Below are positions 7,022 to 15,820 of a DNA stretch of 64,000 nt, one piece after another. The position numbers and the translations under genes are program-made. Under the pieces are notes generated by a model that saw only the letters and a list, made by a program, of their open reading frames with translations, did not search any database and was not told the origin of the DNA. Origin of the DNA: Oscillospiraceae bacterium (GTDB lineage: Bacteria; Bacillota; Clostridia; Oscillospirales; Ruminococcaceae). The stretch is taken from NCBI GenBank assembly GCA_029007035.1, contig JAQXHC010000049.1, positions 1 to 64,000 on the forward strand, in the 5' to 3' direction. The first letter of the stretch is position 1, and every line of letters begins with the position of its first letter.

Positions 7022-8458
7022 TTATTTTTTTCTTATTGCGAGCATCATGAAAATCGGATAGATCTCAAGGCGTCCGATGAGCATATCAAGGCTCAGCACT
7101 ACCTTGGAAAATGAATTCAGACCGCCGAATCCTCCATTTGGACCAAAGCGTCCTACGCCGAATCCGATATTGTTCATGCAGGTGATGACTCCCGATGCTG
7201 ATTCTTCGATTGAGTAGCCATTGAGAGAAATCAGCAGAAGTGACGTGATCATGATACATACAAAAAGTATCGCATAAGATGAGACGCCTCGCACAATGTC
7301 TTGTTCCACCGGTTTTCCGTCAACTTTAACGCTGACAACCGCGCGTGGATTTACGACATATTTAAGCTCCTTCATAGCACTTTTCACGAGGATAAGCCAG
7401 CGCGCAATTTTCATTCCGCCGCCTGTCGAGCCTGCGCATGAGCCGACGAACATCAGCACAACCAGAAGAGTCTGGGAAAATACCGGCCATTGGGTAATAT
7501 CCGCAGTTGCGAAGCCTGTCGAGGTTATCGTCGATGAAACCATGAAGAACGAGTGACGAAGCGCACTGCCGAAGCCGCCGTAGAATTTCATTATGTTAAT
7601 GGCGATTATTATGGTCGCCGAGATAATCAGTCCGAAGTAAACCCTGAGCTCCTCATTTTTGTAAACCTGAGAGAATTTTCTGATGAGCAGGTAATAATAC
7701 ATATTGAAGTTTACTCCGAAAAGTATGATAAATACCGCGATCACCATTTCAATATACAAACTGTTATAATGCCCTATGCTTGCGCTGTAGATTGAAAAAC
7801 CGCCTGTACCGGCAGACGAACATGAATGGATAATGCTGTCGTACAGCGGCATACCGCCGAAAAGGAGCATTATTATTTCAAGCAGTGTAAGTGAAATGTA
7901 AATACAGTAAAGAATCCTGGCGGAGTCGCTTGATTTGGTAACGAGTCTGCCGACCTTAGGACCGGCGCATTCGGCACGCATCATGTGCATGGTTCGTGAA
8001 TCATTGCTCGACATAACCGCAAGTACAAGGACGAGAATTCCCATACCGCCGAGCCAGTGAGTAAATGCACGCCAGAAAAGTCCCGATCTCGAGAGTGATT
8101 CAACATCGGAAAGAATGGTAGCGCCTGTAGTTGTAAATCCGGAAACTGTTTCAAACAGAGCATTGAAATAGTTTGGAATATCTCCCGAAATCACGAACGG
8201 AAGCGCTCCGATAAGCGAAACGAGAATCCAGGCGGCAGCTACGCTCACAAAGCCCTCCAATGAGAAAACTGAATTGTTTTTCGGTTTTCTGAAGGTCAGT
8301 GCAAAGCCGGTTGCAATGAGAATCGCCATCGGTATACCAAAGGCAAGATACACCTGATTTTCTCCGTATATCAGACCGACAATAACAGGCAGAATCATAA
8401 ACGCTCCAACCAGCTTGAGTATCTGTCCGATAATGAAAAACGTCATTTTATAATTCAT
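7022..8458 (-). CDS. trkH: Trk/Ktr potassium uptake channel subunit TrkH
   Basis: The 478-residue membrane protein is the pore subunit of a Trk-type potassium uptake system. It has the four selectivity-loop repeats of the family: TTGATI, SSAGTGGFSIY, SSTITSTGFATADI and NNIGFGVGRFGPNG, each carrying the conserved glycine, and many membrane segments. The start ATG 8458 lies 13 bp after the trkA stop, so the two form one operon transcribed leftwards. The channel is gated by the cytoplasmic TrkA ring. Confidence 0.93.
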   Translation of the reverse strand: MNYKMTFFIIGQILKLVGAFMILPVIVGLIYGENQVYLAFGIPMAILIATGFALTFRKPKNNSVFSLEGFVSVAAAWILVSLIGALPFVISGDIPNYFNALFETVSGFTTTGATILSDVESLSRSGLFWRAFTHWLGGMGILVLVLAVMSSNDSRTMHMMRAECAGPKVGRLVTKSSDSARILYCIYISLTLLEIIMLLFGGMPLYDSIIHSCSSAGTGGFSIYSASIGHYNSLYIEMVIAVFIILFGVNFNMYYYLLIRKFSQVYKNEELRVYFGLIISATIIIAINIMKFYGGFGSALRHSFFMVSSTITSTGFATADITQWPVFSQTLLVVLMFVGSCAGSTGGGMKIARWLILVKSAMKELKYVVNPRAVVSVKVDGKPVEQDIVRGVSSYAILFVCIMITSLLLISLNGYSIEESASGVITCMNNIGFGVGRFGPNGGFGGLNSFSKVVLSLDMLIGRLEIYPIFMMLAIRKK

Positions 8459-8471
8459 GAATTTACCCCAG

Positions 8472-9833
8472 TCAGTCGAAAATATCGCTTATATCGTGAA
8501 GTCCTTTATTCGTTGTGACTATGATAACGCTGTCGTTCATCTGCAGACTATCCTCACCCCGGGGAATAATCAGCTCGTTGCCTCTTACGATGCTTGCGAT
8601 CAGCACATCTTCACGAACTTTAAGGTTTTTAAGCGGAACACCGATAAAGCTGTCGGAAGTTCTGATAACGAATTCAATTGCCTCAAGCTTATCGCCCACG
8701 AGCCTGTAAAGCGTAACAACTCCGCTTCCCGTGGCATTTTGTTTTGCTCGGACATACTGAAGGATCTGATTAACGGTAATGGATTTCGGGGAAATAGTGC
8801 TGTCGAGTCCGATGCTGTCGGAAAGCTGGAGAAGCGACATTCTGCTTACTTTTGTGACAGCTTTTTTAACACCGTTCTTCTGGGCAAGGAGTGAGAGGAG
8901 AATGTTTTCCTCATCGATGCCGGTAAGAGCAACGACCGCGTCAGCGTCAAAAACGTGTTCTTCTTCAAGAATGTCGTGGTCTGTACCGTCGGCGCAGGAT
9001 ATATCGACCTTATTCAGTCTTTCAGAAAGATCAAGACAACGTTTTTCATTGATTTCGATAATTTTAACCTTTACGCCTGTCTCGATGAGCTGATTAGCAA
9101 GGTGATAGGCAATTCTTCCGCCTCCGATGAGTACTGCGGACTTTACGCGCCGCTCACGGTAGGTTTCGCTGATCGTCTTTAAGAATTTAACCATTTCGCT
9201 GTGCGAAGCGGTCATATGGATTTTATCGCCGGTATGCAGGACAAAATCTCCTTTGGGGATAATAAGCTCGCCGTCTCTCTGTACTGCACAGATTAGTACG
9301 TCCAGCTTCAGTTTGCGCGACATTTCAAAAAGAGCCGTGTTGTTGAGTACGCTGCCCTCATTTATTCTGATTTCAGCCAAATCGACTCTGCCTTTGGCAA
9401 ATGACTCGATATTTATCGCTGTCGGATAACGCAGCATTTTTGCAATTTCGTTAGCAGCCGTATAGTCGGGGTTAATCATCATGCTTATGCCCAGCTCCTC
9501 GCGCATGAATACGAGCTGATGCGAGAATTCGGGATTTCTTACTCTTGCGATGCAGTGACGTGCTTTCATTTTCTTTGCGATAAGGCAGGATAAAATGTTG
9601 ACCTCGTCTGAGCCGGTAGTTGCTATGAAGATGTTTGCCTTCTCGACATTTGCTTCTTCAAGAACGCTTGTGGAAAGACAGTTTCCGACGATTCCCATAA
9701 CGTCGGAATCGTTGGTAATATTGTTGATAAGGTTTTCACTTTGGTCAATAACGGTTACATTATGCTCGGACGCGCCGAGAATCTCTGCAAGTGAGCTGCC
9801 GACTTTTCCGCAGCCTACTATAATTATTTCCAT
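8472..9833 (-). CDS. trkA: Trk system potassium transporter subunit TrkA
   Basis: The 453-residue cytoplasmic regulator binds NAD(H) or nucleotides and gates TrkH. It contains two RCK modules: the first starts MEIIIVGCGKVGSSLAEIL, a Rossmann fold with the GxGxxG pattern, and the second repeats it as VLIGGGRIAYHLANQL near residue 230. Length and duplication fit full-length TrkA. The frame is open to 9881, but ATG 9833 after GAGGG begins right at the Rossmann strand. Transcription starts from a consensus promoter at 9890-9918. Confidence 0.94.
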   Translation of the reverse strand: MEIIIVGCGKVGSSLAEILGASEHNVTVIDQSENLINNITNDSDVMGIVGNCLSTSVLEEANVEKANIFIATTGSDEVNILSCLIAKKMKARHCIARVRNPEFSHQLVFMREELGISMMINPDYTAANEIAKMLRYPTAINIESFAKGRVDLAEIRINEGSVLNNTALFEMSRKLKLDVLICAVQRDGELIIPKGDFVLHTGDKIHMTASHSEMVKFLKTISETYRERRVKSAVLIGGGRIAYHLANQLIETGVKVKIIEINEKRCLDLSERLNKVDISCADGTDHDILEEEHVFDADAVVALTGIDEENILLSLLAQKNGVKKAVTKVSRMSLLQLSDSIGLDSTISPKSITVNQILQYVRAKQNATGSGVVTLYRLVGDKLEAIEFVIRTSDSFIGVPLKNLKVREDVLIASIVRGNELIIPRGEDSLQMNDSVIIVTTNKGLHDISDIFD

Positions 9834-9889
9834 TTCATTCCCTCGGTTATTATGTTTTTTCGGATATCCTGTTCTATCCATTCAGTACT

Positions 9890-9918
9890 ATTATATATCT
9901 GTGCAGGCGCTTTGTCAA
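9890..9918 (-). promoter_or_regulatory. sigma-A promoter of trkA-trkH
   Basis: TTGACA (9918-9913) and TATAAT (9895-9890) on the minus strand with a 17-bp spacer; a full consensus promoter. Confidence 0.88.
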
Positions 9919-10115
9919 TAGGCGGAAAAGGAATTTTCTCTCTATGTCATGGGGCGGTTTTTTCGTGCTTTTAAGCGTACTGGTATAAAAACTTACCGCT
10001 GAATCGACAAAATGTGAACTATTGCACACTGATTTGGAAAGAATAGTACATATATACTGTTTCAATATGGTGTAAAAAGAGATAAAAAAGGAATCGAAAC
10101 TTCATAACAGAATTA

Positions 10116-10144
10116 TTGACAATGTAAAATTTATATGATATTAT
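10116..10144 (+). promoter_or_regulatory. sigma-A promoter of dockerin esterase gene
   Basis: TTGACA at 10116-10121 and TATTAT at 10139-10144, spacer 17 bp. The ribosome site GGAGG follows about 40 bp downstream. Confidence 0.8.
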
Positions 10145-10195
10145 TAAAATAGATAAAAAGATGCGGCAGAATAACTTTATAGGAGGAATTACATT

Positions 10196-13100
10196 ATGAA
10201 ATTCAGAAAGCTGATAAGCGCAGTAACCTCAATTGCACTTTCGTTTTCGGTGCTTTCGGGACTTAATTTCGTAAAGCCCGAAAAAAATATTACAGCTGAA
10301 GCGGCTGCGTCGTCGTGGAAATTTGATTTCGGCAACGGCGGAACTGCTTCGGGATTTACGGGAGTATCCGCATCAGAGGGATATTCCGCATCAAAAGGCT
10401 ATGGATTTGCTGAACCTGCCAATATGGCAGATGTTTCGGCTTCCGGTGCGAATGAGCTGAGCGATGCAGTTCAGTTCAAGAGTACATCGCTGACAAATAC
10501 GTTCAACGTGGATCTTGACAGAGGACTTTATCAGGTTACAGTTCATCTCGGCAACACCAACAGAACGACCGTCAGAGCGGAGGGAATGCTCCAGATCATA
10601 AACATGACAGGCAACAATGCCGTTGATACATTTCAGATTCCCGTAACCGACGGTCAGCTCAATATCATGGCGACCGAGGGTAAGGCAGGCTATGCATTTA
10701 CAATGAGCAGCCTTGAGATCACCAGAATTTCGTCTGATCCTGCAATGAAACCTACTATCTGGATTTGCGGAGATTCGACGGTCTGCAATTATTATCCGCT
10801 TGCAACAAGCGTTCAGGGCGGCTGGGGACAGATGCTCAATCAGTTTGTTGACACGAACGACTATGAGATACGCAATATGGCTGCGAGCGGTCAGTATGCA
10901 AAGGGCTTCGTGGATGCAGGTCAGTTCGACCCTATTGAGTATTATGGCAAGTCCGGAGATATTTATATTATTTCAATCGGAATAAATGATACCAATTACT
11001 CCAATGCCGATGAGTATTATACAACTGTGACCGACATGGTAAAACGTGCAAAAGCAAAGGGCATGGAGGTTATTCTTGTAAAGCAGCAGGGAAGAAACGG
11101 AGACTGTTCGAGAAATCCGCTGCTTACAGGCAGATGGTTCGGCACTCAGCTCGATACGATCGGCAGCGAGCAGAACTGTCAGGTTATTGATCTTTTCAAG
11201 CTGTGGCAGGATTACTGCCTTACACTCTCAGCTGACGCTGTTACAGCTCTTTACATGGACGGAGATACTCTGCATCCCAACAGAGCGGGCGCAATAAAGC
11301 TTGCGGAGCTTGTAGCGTCACAGATCAACTTCGGAGCTTCCGAGCCGCTGGTTGGTGCGGTAATGGATGAAAGCGCCGACTATATGTTCAGAAACGCCCA
11401 CAGCGGTCAGTATATGGAGGTTGCAAATGCTTCTGCCGCGGCAGGCACAAATGTTCAGCAGTGGGGAGCAGACAAACCTTCCGCTCATAATACGTGGACA
11501 GTAAAGGCTGCTTCTGACGGCTACTATTATATACTGTCCAATCTTGGTGACGGAGCTGCATATTATCTTGACATTGACTACGGAAAATCCGAAAACGGCA
11601 CCAATATAGGTATATACACCAACACTAATTCAGACGCTCAGCTTTTCAAATTCGTTGAAAACGACGACGGAACATACAAAATCGTCACAAAGGTATCTGA
11701 AGATAAGAGTGCGGTCGAGGTTGCAGGCGCGTCGGAGGAGAGCGGAGCGAACGTTCAGGAATGGGAGCTCAATGGTGCTGATTGTCAGAACTGGTATGCG
11801 GAAAAGGTAACATATCCCGAGCCGACAACCGTTCCCACGACCGAGCCGGTTACGACAGTAACCGCAACAGAGCCGCCGACAGCTCCTCCTCAGCTGAATT
11901 ATACACCCGGAGATGCGGACTGCAGCGGTGATGTGACTATTAATGACGTTGTTGTAATTCTCTGCTATGCAGCTGACGGCGATGCTTCTCCGCTTTCGGA
12001 GGATGCTTTGAGAAATGCTGACGTGTATCAGCAGGGAGACGGTGTAAATGCAAGCGATGCTGTAACGATTCAGAGGTATCTTGCAAAAATCATAGCTTCG
12101 TTCGACGTTAAAGTTCCGGAAATAACTGCAACCGCAACCGAAACAACAACCGCCGCTGAAGCTGTTCCCGAAATATACTATGCGATCGATGCAGAATACG
12201 TAAACGGTATAAGTGAAACGGTTAATACCGGCTACAAGGGTGACGCGTATGTTAACCTTGACAATACGACAAGCAGCTATATTACGTGGACTGTCAACGC
12301 TGCCAGAACAGGAAATTATCTTGTAATGATCAGGAATGCCAACGGCACGGACTCTGACCGGAAGATGAAAATTGAGGTCAACGGTGCATCGGATTACTGG
12401 GTTCAGTCCTTTATCGGCACAGGCAGCTGGACTGACTGGGCTGAAAGAGGAATCGTTCTTCCGCTCCGCGAAGGCAGCAATACAATTAAATTCACTTCGC
12501 TTACGGAAAACGGAGGTCCGAACTTAGACTACATAACGATCGAGCTGACCGATGAGCCGATTGCCGAAATATATATTCCCGACGAAGAACCCGATGTGCC
12601 TGTTTCCGATAAGCCTGTTATTTATATCGCCGGAGATTCAACGGTTCAGAGTTATCGGGAGAGCTATGCGCCGCAGCAGGGCTGGGGTTATTATCTTGGT
12701 GACTATTTCACCGATAACGTAACAGTTTCAAATCACTCGATTGCAGGACGAAGCTCCAAGAGCTTTTACGATAATGGCAGACTCCAGACAATTCTTGACG
12801 AAATGAAAGAGGGGGACTATCTGTTCGTTCAGTTTGCAATTAACGATTCAGCCGCAAGCAATGCTGAAAGATACGCTCCCGTCTGCGGAAATGTCGATAA
12901 TCCCACCGAGGGCTCATACGAGTTCTACATGGAAAAATACATTGAGGGTGCATTGGCAAAAGGCGGAACTCCCGTTCTTGTAACGACTGTTATCGGACTG
13001 AAAGCATATTCAAACGGTATGTTCGTAAACAGCTACGGAAACTATTGTCAGGCATGCAAGGATATGGCAGCGAAATACAGCATTCCCTGCATCGACCTCA

Positions 13101-13288
13101 ATACGCTTATGGTCGATCATTATAACTCGATCGGATATGATGCAGCATATAAGTATCATCTTATCGGCGCAGTTGAGGGTTCGACGGATATGACTCACTT
13201 TACTGAAACTGGTGCAAATGCGGTTGCCGGACTTGTTGCCGATGCAGTAAAGAAGCTTAATATTCCTCTTTCACAGTATGTAAAATAA
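10196..13288 (+). CDS. dockerin-bearing double SGNH esterase (rhamnogalacturonan acetylesterase-like)
   Basis: The 1030-residue secreted protein has, in order: signal peptide (1-36); an N-terminal beta domain (about 40-180); SGNH esterase 1 with GDST (S194), GIND and D357/H360; a ricin-type CBM13-like domain (about 390-538); a TP-rich linker; a type I dockerin (about 569-636, GDADCSGDVTINDVV and QQGDGVNASDA); a CBM35-like domain (about 660-785); and SGNH esterase 2 (807-1030) with GDST (S815), AIND and D998/H1001. Both catalytic sets are complete. It most likely removes acetyl groups from rhamnogalacturonan or other pectin and docks onto a cellulosome scaffold. The dockerin is internal between two enzymes. 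Substrate is inferred from the RGAE family; xylan or other esters are possible. Confidence 0.88.
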   Translation: MKFRKLISAVTSIALSFSVLSGLNFVKPEKNITAEAAASSWKFDFGNGGTASGFTGVSASEGYSASKGYGFAEPANMADVSASGANELSDAVQFKSTSLTNTFNVDLDRGLYQVTVHLGNTNRTTVRAEGMLQIINMTGNNAVDTFQIPVTDGQLNIMATEGKAGYAFTMSSLEITRISSDPAMKPTIWICGDSTVCNYYPLATSVQGGWGQMLNQFVDTNDYEIRNMAASGQYAKGFVDAGQFDPIEYYGKSGDIYIISIGINDTNYSNADEYYTTVTDMVKRAKAKGMEVILVKQQGRNGDCSRNPLLTGRWFGTQLDTIGSEQNCQVIDLFKLWQDYCLTLSADAVTALYMDGDTLHPNRAGAIKLAELVASQINFGASEPLVGAVMDESADYMFRNAHSGQYMEVANASAAAGTNVQQWGADKPSAHNTWTVKAASDGYYYILSNLGDGAAYYLDIDYGKSENGTNIGIYTNTNSDAQLFKFVENDDGTYKIVTKVSEDKSAVEVAGASEESGANVQEWELNGADCQNWYAEKVTYPEPTTVPTTEPVTTVTATEPPTAPPQLNYTPGDADCSGDVTINDVVVILCYAADGDASPLSEDALRNADVYQQGDGVNASDAVTIQRYLAKIIASFDVKVPEITATATETTTAAEAVPEIYYAIDAEYVNGISETVNTGYKGDAYVNLDNTTSSYITWTVNAARTGNYLVMIRNANGTDSDRKMKIEVNGASDYWVQSFIGTGSWTDWAERGIVLPLREGSNTIKFTSLTENGGPNLDYITIELTDEPIAEIYIPDEEPDVPVSDKPVIYIAGDSTVQSYRESYAPQQGWGYYLGDYFTDNVTVSNHSIAGRSSKSFYDNGRLQTILDEMKEGDYLFVQFAINDSAASNAERYAPVCGNVDNPTEGSYEFYMEKYIEGALAKGGTPVLVTTVIGLKAYSNGMFVNSYGNYCQACKDMAAKYSIPCIDLNTLMVDHYNSIGYDAAYKYHLIGAVEGSTDMTHFTETGANAVAGLVADAVKKLNIPLSQYVK

Positions 13289-13295
13289 AAGATTA

Positions 13296-13324
13296 AAAAC
13301 TCCGGTTTTCTGCCGGAGTTTTTT
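13296..13324 (+). terminator. intrinsic terminator of esterase gene
   Basis: A stem of about 9 bp (AAACTCCGG with CCGGAGTTT) is followed by a T-run ending at 13324, directly after the esterase stop codon. Confidence 0.85.
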
Positions 13325-13344
13325 ACATATTGTTCAGAAAAATC

Positions 13345-13370
13345 AAGGGACATCCGAAAGGATGTCCCTT
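13345..13370 (-). terminator. terminator-like hairpin downstream of rpmB
   Basis: An 11-bp perfect stem (13345-13355 with 13360-13370) is closed by a GAAA tetraloop and lies just past the rpmB stop on the minus strand. The T-run after it is short, so its strength is uncertain. Confidence 0.6.
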
Positions 13371-13395
13371 TGAAATATACTAATGTACGCTTTGA

Positions 13396-13581
13396 TTAAG
13401 CTCTCTCAACCTTGCCGGAACGCAGGCATCTTGAGCAAACGTAGATATGACAAGGAGTCCCCTTGACGATAGCCTTAACACGCTTTACATTAGGCTTCCA
13501 TGTTCTGTTTGAACGTCTGTGAGAGTGAGAAACTTTAATTCCAAAAGTAACACCCTTACCGCAGATTTCACACTTTGCCAT
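13396..13581 (-). CDS. rpmB: 50S ribosomal protein L28
   Basis: The 61-residue protein is L28 of the large ribosomal subunit. It shows the conserved N-terminus MAKCEICGKGVTFG, the VSHSHRRSNRTWKPN block, and four cysteines (CEIC and CSRC), the zinc-binding form common in Firmicutes. A strong AAGGAGGTG site precedes ATG 13581. A promoter-like TTGATT and TAAAAT pair with a 17-bp spacer lies upstream on the minus strand. It is a single-gene unit, as usual. Confidence 0.96.
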   Translation of the reverse strand: MAKCEICGKGVTFGIKVSHSHRRSNRTWKPNVKRVKAIVKGTPCHIYVCSRCLRSGKVERA

Positions 13582-13714
13582 TAGGTTGCACCTCCTTAAA
13601 TAACTTCGTATAAAAATACAACATGATTATTTTATCACATATCGGAAAAAAAATCAAGTCTTTTTTTGAAAAAAATGAAAAAAATTTTTGGAGATACAAA
13701 TTTGCGGATTTGAC

Positions 13715-13743
13715 TTGAAAAATCTGATTATATGTAGTATAAT
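13715..13743 (+). promoter_or_regulatory. sigma-A promoter of the M50-scpAB run
   Basis: TTGAAA at 13715-13720 and TATAAT at 13738-13743, spacer 17 bp. The following genes to 19431 are closely packed on the same strand and probably use it at least in part. Confidence 0.75.
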
Positions 13744-13802
13744 AAAAAAGAATATATTTACCATAAATTATTGTCTTATTGTAAAGTAAAAAGGGAGAGA
13801 AT

Positions 13803-14501
13803 ATGGGACTTAATGATTTTTTTCAGTATTTCGCAAGGATACTAACGCTGCTGCTGGTGCTTCCTGTTCACGAGGCTGCTCACGGACTGGTTGCAAAGTG
13901 GTTCGGAGACGATACGGCGGAGCGTCAGGGAAGAATTACGCTTAATCCGATGGCGCATCTTGACCTGTTCGGTTCGCTTCTGATTATTTTCACAGGCTTC
14001 GGCTGGGCAAAGCCTGTGCCTATAAATCCAATGCGCATGAAGAAATACCGCGCGGGAATTTCACTTACTGCACTTGCCGGACCTGTTTCAAATATTCTTG
14101 CAGCATTGGTGTCGGGACTGATATATAATCTGATGATGTGTTCGCAGACGGTTGTCAATCAGTATTACGAGTATAATTTCGGCGGAGAGGTCACGCCTTT
14201 AATATGTCTGCTGATGGTCCTCTCGTTTCTTTTTCAGATAAATATCGGACTGGCAGTATTTAACCTGATTCCGATTCCGCCGCTTGACGGCTTCAATGTT
14301 CTCAGATATTTTACAAGTGAAAAAGTTGACCGCTGGTTCTATACCTATCAGCGTGAAATCAGTATGGGACTGCTTATTTTACTCGTATTGCTGAGAATCA
14401 TTCCGTCCGAATACAATTTTATCTCGATTATTGCAATGAAGTTCAGCGACCTGCTGTGGCACGCTGTTTCATGGATTCCCAAGCTGAAATGGGGCTTATA
14501 A
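13803..14501 (+). CDS. site-2 protease family (M50) membrane metalloprotease
   Basis: The 232-residue protein belongs to the M50 site-2 protease family of intramembrane zinc proteases (YwhC-like). The zinc site is HEAAH in LPVHEAAHGLVAKWFG (about residue 24), and the third ligand lies in NLIPIPPLDGFNVLRYF (about residue 156). Several hydrophobic helices surround them. No PDZ domain is present. Its stop is 2 bp from the scpA start, a pairing with scpAB that is common in Firmicutes. The substrate is unknown. Confidence 0.9.
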   Translation: MGLNDFFQYFARILTLLLVLPVHEAAHGLVAKWFGDDTAERQGRITLNPMAHLDLFGSLLIIFTGFGWAKPVPINPMRMKKYRAGISLTALAGPVSNILAALVSGLIYNLMMCSQTVVNQYYEYNFGGEVTPLICLLMVLSFLFQINIGLAVFNLIPIPPLDGFNVLRYFTSEKVDRWFYTYQREISMGLLILLVLLRIIPSEYNFISIIAMKFSDLLWHAVSWIPKLKWGL

Positions 14502-14502
14502 T

Positions 14503-15255
14503 ATGAGCGGGATTTCATTCAAGCTTGAAGTATATGAGGGACCGCTTGATGTTCTGCTAAGTCTGATTTCAAAGCATAAGCTGAATATCTGTGACATTGA
14601 AATATCGAAGCTTCTGGAGCAGTATCTGCTTTATATTGACGAATGTCATGAGCAGAATCTTGAGCTTGCAGGGGAGTTTCTTGAAATGGCGGCGCGGCTT
14701 ATCTATATCAAAACCGCTTCGCTTCTGCCGCAGCCCGAGGAGGCTGAGCAGCTGAAAAAAGAGCTTGAAGGCGCATTGATCGAATATTCGCTTTGCAAGA
14801 AGGCAGCGGCTCATCTTGCGGAAAAATATATCGGAAACGACATATTTGTCCGCAGACAGGCTAAAATAAAGGCAGACACAACTTATAGTCTTGTCCACGA
14901 GCCTGAAAAGCTTTCCGCAGCATACGCGATGATTGCCGGCAAAAAAATCCGTCCGGAAAATCAGAAGCGGCATATTGAAAGTAAAATCAATTCAGTGGTT
15001 CAGCGGCGTATCGTCTCGGTTATGTCAAAGGTCATACGGATTTTCAGGGAGCTTTACAAATCGGGTGAGGTCTTTATTGATACGCTTTATACGGGTGTAT
15101 CCGACCGCTCTGAACGGGTTGCGACCTTTCTTGCTGTGCTGGAGCTGACCAAATCAGGCAGAATCTGTATCAGCGATGACAATATGAGAATTTACTTTAA
15201 AAATAAGAAGGACGGTGAACGTCGGTCATGGAAATCAAGGAAGCTCTCGGAGTAG
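14503..15255 (+). CDS. scpA: segregation and condensation protein A
   Basis: The 250-residue kleisin bridges the SMC dimer and ScpB in the bacterial condensin that compacts and separates chromosomes. The N-terminal signature FEGPLDLLL appears as YEGPLDVLLSLISKHKLNI, followed by the helical segment LAGEFLEMAARLIYIKTASLLP, and a winged-helix C-terminus. It overlaps scpB by 28 bp, pointing to translational coupling. Confidence 0.95.
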   Translation: MSGISFKLEVYEGPLDVLLSLISKHKLNICDIEISKLLEQYLLYIDECHEQNLELAGEFLEMAARLIYIKTASLLPQPEEAEQLKKELEGALIEYSLCKKAAAHLAEKYIGNDIFVRRQAKIKADTTYSLVHEPEKLSAAYAMIAGKKIRPENQKRHIESKINSVVQRRIVSVMSKVIRIFRELYKSGEVFIDTLYTGVSDRSERVATFLAVLELTKSGRICISDDNMRIYFKNKKDGERRSWKSRKLSE

Positions 15256-15788
15256 TCGAGGCGATTCTTTTCGCCAGCGGAGAGCCGATCGAGCTGCGTC
15301 ATTTATCGGAAGCAAGCGGAATCGAAACGGAAACGCTGCCGTCGGTCATTCAGCTCCTGAACGACAGATATGACGGCTGCGGGAGCGGAATCTGCATCAA
15401 AAGGCTTGAAAACAGCTATCAGATGTGTACGCGGACGGAGTTTGCGCCTTACATAAGGGCGGCTCTGGAGACGAAAAAAACGACTCCTCTGTCTGCTGCG
15501 GCAATGGAAGCTCTGACAATTATCGCCTATAATCAGCCTGTTTCAAAGGGCTTTGTGGAGAATATCAGAGGAATTGACAGCTCCTCTGTGGTTAATAATC
15601 TTGTGGAAAAGGGACTCGTTGAGGAGGCAGGCAGACTTGATGTGCCGGGAAAACCGATTGTTTATCGGACAACCTCCAATTTCCTCAGAAGCTTCGGACT
15701 GAACTCAATTGCGGATCTGCCGCCGCTTCCGGGTCATTCGGAGCAAACTTCGATGCTGGAGCTTGACGATACGGATACAGCTGAATAA
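15228..15788 (+). CDS. scpB: segregation and condensation protein B
   Basis: The 186-residue partner of ScpA carries two winged-helix domains. Family motifs include EAILFASGEPI near the start, PLSAAAMEALTIIAYNQPV in the middle and VPGKPIVYRTT near the end. It dimerises and binds the ScpA kleisin within the SMC complex. Start ATG 15228 lies inside scpA. Confidence 0.95.
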   Translation: MEIKEALGVVEAILFASGEPIELRHLSEASGIETETLPSVIQLLNDRYDGCGSGICIKRLENSYQMCTRTEFAPYIRAALETKKTTPLSAAAMEALTIIAYNQPVSKGFVENIRGIDSSSVVNNLVEKGLVEEAGRLDVPGKPIVYRTTSNFLRSFGLNSIADLPPLPGHSEQTSMLELDDTDTAE

Positions 15789-15820
15789 CAACCGAAAAAA
15801 TATACACGGAGGTGAGCAGT

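Larger units (their letters stand above)
9834..10195. other. divergent intergenic region trkA / esterase gene
   Basis: This 362-bp stretch holds the trkA promoter (9890-9918, minus), the esterase promoter (10116-10144, plus) and a candidate regulatory motif at 10011-10036 that recurs upstream of the pectate lyase gene. No small gene was convincing. Confidence 0.7.
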
